From Symsagittifera roscoffensis (lineage: Eukaryota > Xenacoelomorpha > Acoela > Convolutidae): a stretch of DNA of 60,000 nt. Location: contig NC_087070.1 in NCBI RefSeq assembly GCF_963678635.1, positions 35,159,109 to 35,219,108 of the forward strand, in the 5' to 3' direction. The notes under the pieces are model-generated. The model did not search any database. It saw nothing but the letters and a program-made list of their open reading frames with translations, and was not told the DNA's origin. Below, one piece after another: positions 57,257 to 60,000 of the stretch. The translations under genes and the position numbers were made by a program. Numbering within the stretch: the first letter of the stretch is position 1; each line of letters starts with the position of its first letter.

Positions 57257-57381
57257 TCATTATTCATTGAGTCGTTAATCTTTCTGTTTATTTAATTTAT
57301 GTGAAGATAATCAAGTTGTCTAAAATTTTTGTATTTTAATTCAACTGTGTTTTCAGAGAATTGTTTTTGTGTTTCTCAAAG

Positions 57382-57822
57382 ATGTTGGCACAACACACTT
57401 CTTCGAGCGCACCACTTGAAGATATAGAGCTGGAAGCAGACCCAGAGTCAGTGACTGTAAATCCAGAGGCACAACAGTCTTCTTCGAGCGCACCACTTGA
57501 AGACAAAGAGCTAGACGCAGACCCAGAGGCAGTGAATCGAGATGTGTAACAGGATACTTCGAGCACACAACTTGAAGACAGAGAGCTGAAGGCAGACCAA
57601 AAGGCAGTGAATATGAATCCAGAGGCACAAAAGGCGTTTATAAGCACACACCTTCAAGACAGAGGGATGGACGCAGAGACGAAACCATCAGTCGTCGAAG
57701 CGTCCATTCTTCAACAAGAAAGGGCTAAAAAGCACAAGGTCACCATACCAACAAGATCTAAGTCCAAGAAGGCCAAAAAGTCCACGAAAGATGATAGAGA
57801 GGAGCGACAGATATCAGATTAG
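57382..57822 (+). pseudogene. array unit 37, independent stop at the same codon
   Basis: Here the codon reads GTGTAA (NRDV then stop at 57549), related to the NRDVQQ sequence of unit 29 (GTGCAA), so the stop arose separately from GTTTAA. Confidence 0.7.
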
Positions 57823-57949
57823 TCATTATTCATAGAGTCTTTAATCTTTCTGTTTATTTAATTTATGTGAAGATAATCAAGTTGTCTAAAATTTTTGTAT
57901 TTTAATTCAACTTAGTGTTTTCAGAGAATTGTTTTTGTGTTTCTCAAAG

Positions 57950-58390
57950 ATGTTGGCACAACACACTTTTTCGAGCGTACCACTTAAAGATATAGAGCTG
58001 GAAGCAGACCCAGAGTCAGTGAGTGTAAATCCAGAGGCACAACAGTCTTCTTCGAGCGCACCACTTGAAGACAAAGAGCTAGATGCAGACCCAGAGGCAG
58101 TGAATCCAGATGTACAACAGGATACTTCGAGCAGACAACTTGAAGACAGAGAGCTGAAGGCAGACCAAAAGGCCGTGAATATGAATCCAGAGGCACAAAA
58201 GGCGTTTATAAGCACACACCTTCAAGACAGAGGGATGGACGCAGAGACGAAACCATCAGTCGTCGAAGCGTCCATTTTTCAACAAGAAAGGGCCAAAAAG
58301 CACAAGGTCACCATATCAACAAGATCTAAGTCCAAGAAGGCCAAAAAGTCCACGAAAGATGATAGAGAGGAGCGACAGATATCAGATTAG
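57950..58390 (+). CDS. array unit 38, intact 146-residue frame
   Basis: Open throughout, MLAQHTFSSVPLKDIEL to REERQISD. Subrepeat 3 has SSRQLEDRELKAD. Part of this unit is repeated in unit 41. Confidence 0.4.
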   Translation: MLAQHTFSSVPLKDIELEADPESVSVNPEAQQSSSSAPLEDKELDADPEAVNPDVQQDTSSRQLEDRELKADQKAVNMNPEAQKAFISTHLQDRGMDAETKPSVVEASIFQQERAKKHKVTISTRSKSKKAKKSTKDDREERQISD

Positions 58391-58515
58391 TCATTATTCA
58401 TTAAGTCGTTAATCTTTGTTTATTTAATTTATGTGAGGATAATCAAGTTGTCTAAAAATTTTGTATTTTAATTCAACTTAGTGTTTTCAGAGAATTGTTT
58501 TTGTGTTTCTCAAAG

Positions 58516-58890
58516 ATGTTGGCACAACACACTTCTTCCAGCGCACCACTTGAAGATATAGAGCTGGAAGCAGACCCAGAGTCAGTGAATGTAAATCCAG
58601 AGGCACAACAGTCTTCTTCGAGCGCACCACTTGAAGACAGAGAGCTGAAGGCAGACCAAAAGGCAGTGAATATGAATCCAGATGCACAAAAGGCGTTTAT
58701 GAGCACACACCTTCAAGACAGAGGGATGTACGCAGAGACGAAACGATCAGTCGTCGAAGTGTCCATTCTTCAACAAGAACGGGCTAAAAAGCACAAGGTC
58801 ACCATATCAACAAGATCTAAGTCCAAGAAATCCACAAAGGCCAAAAATTCCACGAAATATGATAGAAAGATGGGACAAATATCAGATTAG
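58516..58890 (+). CDS. array unit 39, open with one subrepeat deleted (124 residues)
   Basis: An in-frame deletion fuses subrepeat 2 to 3 (SSSSAPLEDRELKADQKAV), explaining the 502-bp spacing to the next unit. The tail is of the STKAKNSTKYDRKMGQISD type seen in unit 18. Confidence 0.4.
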   Translation: MLAQHTSSSAPLEDIELEADPESVNVNPEAQQSSSSAPLEDRELKADQKAVNMNPDAQKAFMSTHLQDRGMYAETKRSVVEVSILQQERAKKHKVTISTRSKSKKSTKAKNSTKYDRKMGQISD

Positions 58891-59017
58891 TCATTAATCA
58901 TTGAGTCGTTATTCTTTCTGTTTATTTAATTTAAGTGAAGATAATCAAGTTGTCCAAAATGTTTGCAATTTATTTCATCTTAATGTTTTCATATAATTGT
59001 TTTCGTGTTTCTCAAAG

Positions 59018-59456
59018 ATGTTGAGACAACACGCTTCTTCGAGCACACCACTTGAAGATATAGAGCTGGAAGCAGACCCAGAGGCAGTGACTGTAAATCC
59101 AGAGGCACAACAGTCTTCTTCGAGCGCACCACTTGAATACAAAGAGCTAGACGCAGACCCAGAGGCAGTGAATCCAGATGTACAACAGGATAGTTCGAGC
59201 ACACCACTTGAAGACAGAGCTGGAGGCAGACCAAAAGGCAGTGAATATGAATCCAGAGGCACAAAAAGCGTTTTTGAGCACATCCCTTCAAGACAGAGCA
59301 ATGGACGCAGAGACGAAACCATCAGTCTTCGAAGCGTCCATTTTTCAACAAGAAAGGGCCTAAAAGCACAAGGTCACCATATCAACAAGATCTAAGTCCA
59401 AGAAGGCTAAAAAGTCCACGAAAGATGATAGAGAGGAGCGACAGATATCAGATTAG
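59018..59456 (+). pseudogene. array unit 40, 2-base deletion, alternative C-terminus
   Basis: MLRQHASSSTPLEDIEL; RELEAD 2-base deletion; shifted frame ends GHHINKI at 59395. Confidence 0.65.
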
Positions 59457-59582
59457 TCATTATTCATTGAGTCGTTAATCTTTCTGTTTATTTAATTTAA
59501 GTGAAGATAATCAAGTTGTCCAAAATGTTTGCAATTTATTTCATTTAATGTTTTCATAGAATTGTTTTCGTGTTTCTCAAAG

Positions 59583-60000
59583 ATGTTGAGACAACACGCT
59601 TCTTCGAGCACACCACTTGAAGATATAGAGCTGGAAGCAGACCCAGAGTCAGTGAGTGTAAATCCAGAGGCACAACAGTCTTCTTCGAGCGCACCACTTG
59701 AAGACAAAGAGCTAGATGCAGACCCAGAGGCAGTGAATCCAGATGTACAACAGGATACTTCGAGCAGACAACTTGAAGACAGAGAGCTGAAGGCAGACCA
59801 AAAGGCCGTGAATATGATTCCAGAGGCACAAAAGGCGTTTATAAGCACACACCTTCAAGACAGAGGGATGGACGCAGAGACGAAACCATCAGTCGTCGAA
59901 GCGTCCATTTTTCAACAAGAAAGGGCCAAAAAGCACAAGGTCACCATATCAACAAGATCTAAGTCCAAGAAGGCCAAAAAGTCCACGAAAGATGATAGAG
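59583..60000 (+). CDS. array unit 41, open frame cut by the window edge
   Basis: MLRQHASSSTPLEDIEL start as in unit 40, body as in unit 38 (SSRQLEDRELKAD): a hybrid of the two, as expected from unequal exchange. Open to the last base of the window within the basic tail. Confidence 0.4.
   Translation, partial: MLRQHASSSTPLEDIELEADPESVSVNPEAQQSSSSAPLEDKELDADPEAVNPDVQQDTSSRQLEDRELKADQKAVNMIPEAQKAFISTHLQDRGMDAETKPSVVEASIFQQERAKKHKVTISTRSKSKKAKKSTKDDR

Larger units (their letters stand above)
35756..60000 (+). repeat. tandem array of 42 coding-like units (~566 bp), continuing past the window
   Basis: Unit starts (ATG of ATGTTGGCACAACAC) lie at 36470, 37032, 37606 and so on to 59583. Spacing is 563-582 bp for most, with outliers of 502, 531, 539, 543 and 1050. 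Units on the left are more diverged; from about 50 kb most spacings are 563-568. Each unit has about 440 bp with a plus-strand reading frame and a conserved ~125-bp AT-rich spacer (GAGTCGTTAATCTTTCTG ... TTTCTCAAAG). The frame contains four degenerate subrepeats of 24-27 codons with the core PLEDxELxADPEAV and a lysine/serine-rich tail. Structure is that of a satellite built from a minisatellite-containing gene. Confidence 0.95.

Noticed and set aside
35756-60000. CRISPR-like or rDNA-type array
   Set aside because: Units are contiguous with no unique spacers, and no rRNA motif is present.
1-60000. tRNA and rRNA genes
   Set aside because: No stretch with a convincing cloverleaf and GGTTCRANYCC box or conserved rRNA core was found by eye; a covariance-model scan would be decisive.

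Overview
The window looks like nuclear DNA of an invertebrate animal. It is AT-rich and mostly non-coding, with GT-AG introns, many short inverted-repeat transposons, a decayed non-LTR retrotransposon and no bacterial-style gene packing. I cannot name the species.

Region 1 (1 to about 21.8 kb) holds no convincing complete host gene. It is a graveyard of small mobile elements: three copies of a hAT-like MITE (one with an 8-bp target duplication), a 206-bp MITE plus a truncated relative, a 308-bp fold-back element with perfect 12-bp ends, a 195-bp MITE with ~40-bp arms plus a solo arm at 2.1 kb, an old ~100-bp tandem repeat, and a reverse-transcriptase remnant at 13.85-14.6 kb flanked by sequences found again side by side, without the reverse transcriptase, at 16.1-16.5 kb. 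One possible small exon lies at 5.1 kb.

Region 2 (about 21.9 to 32.4 kb, minus strand) carries the 3' part of a gene I read as a RALGPS orthologue (Ral guanine-nucleotide exchange factor with a C-terminal PH domain). Six exons from the serine/proline-rich linker through the PH domain join in matching phase with canonical splice sites, and a seventh exon at 32.33-32.43 kb encodes the last helix of the RasGEF domain. The introns contain a tandem duplication of about 0.9 kb and repeated copies of a ~300-bp interspersed sequence. The rest of the RasGEF domain is not visible in the window.

Region 3 (29.3 to 35.6 kb) contains local tandem repeats (a ~170-bp family, a ~242-bp family rich in CCTAC clusters, and C-tract/CA microsatellites) and no recognisable gene beyond the RasGEF exon.

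Region 4 (35.75 kb to the right edge) is the striking part: a tandem array of 42 units, mostly 563-582 bp, that runs off the window. Each unit carries a plus-strand reading frame for an acidic, serine-rich repeat protein of about 146 residues with a lysine-rich tail. Inside each unit are four degenerate ~25-residue subrepeats, and groups of three units are duplicated as higher-order blocks. About a dozen units keep an open frame; the rest carry a small set of recurrent stops and frameshifts. Because the missing 5' exons of RALGPS should lie beyond the array, the array probably sits in an intron of that gene, on the opposite strand.
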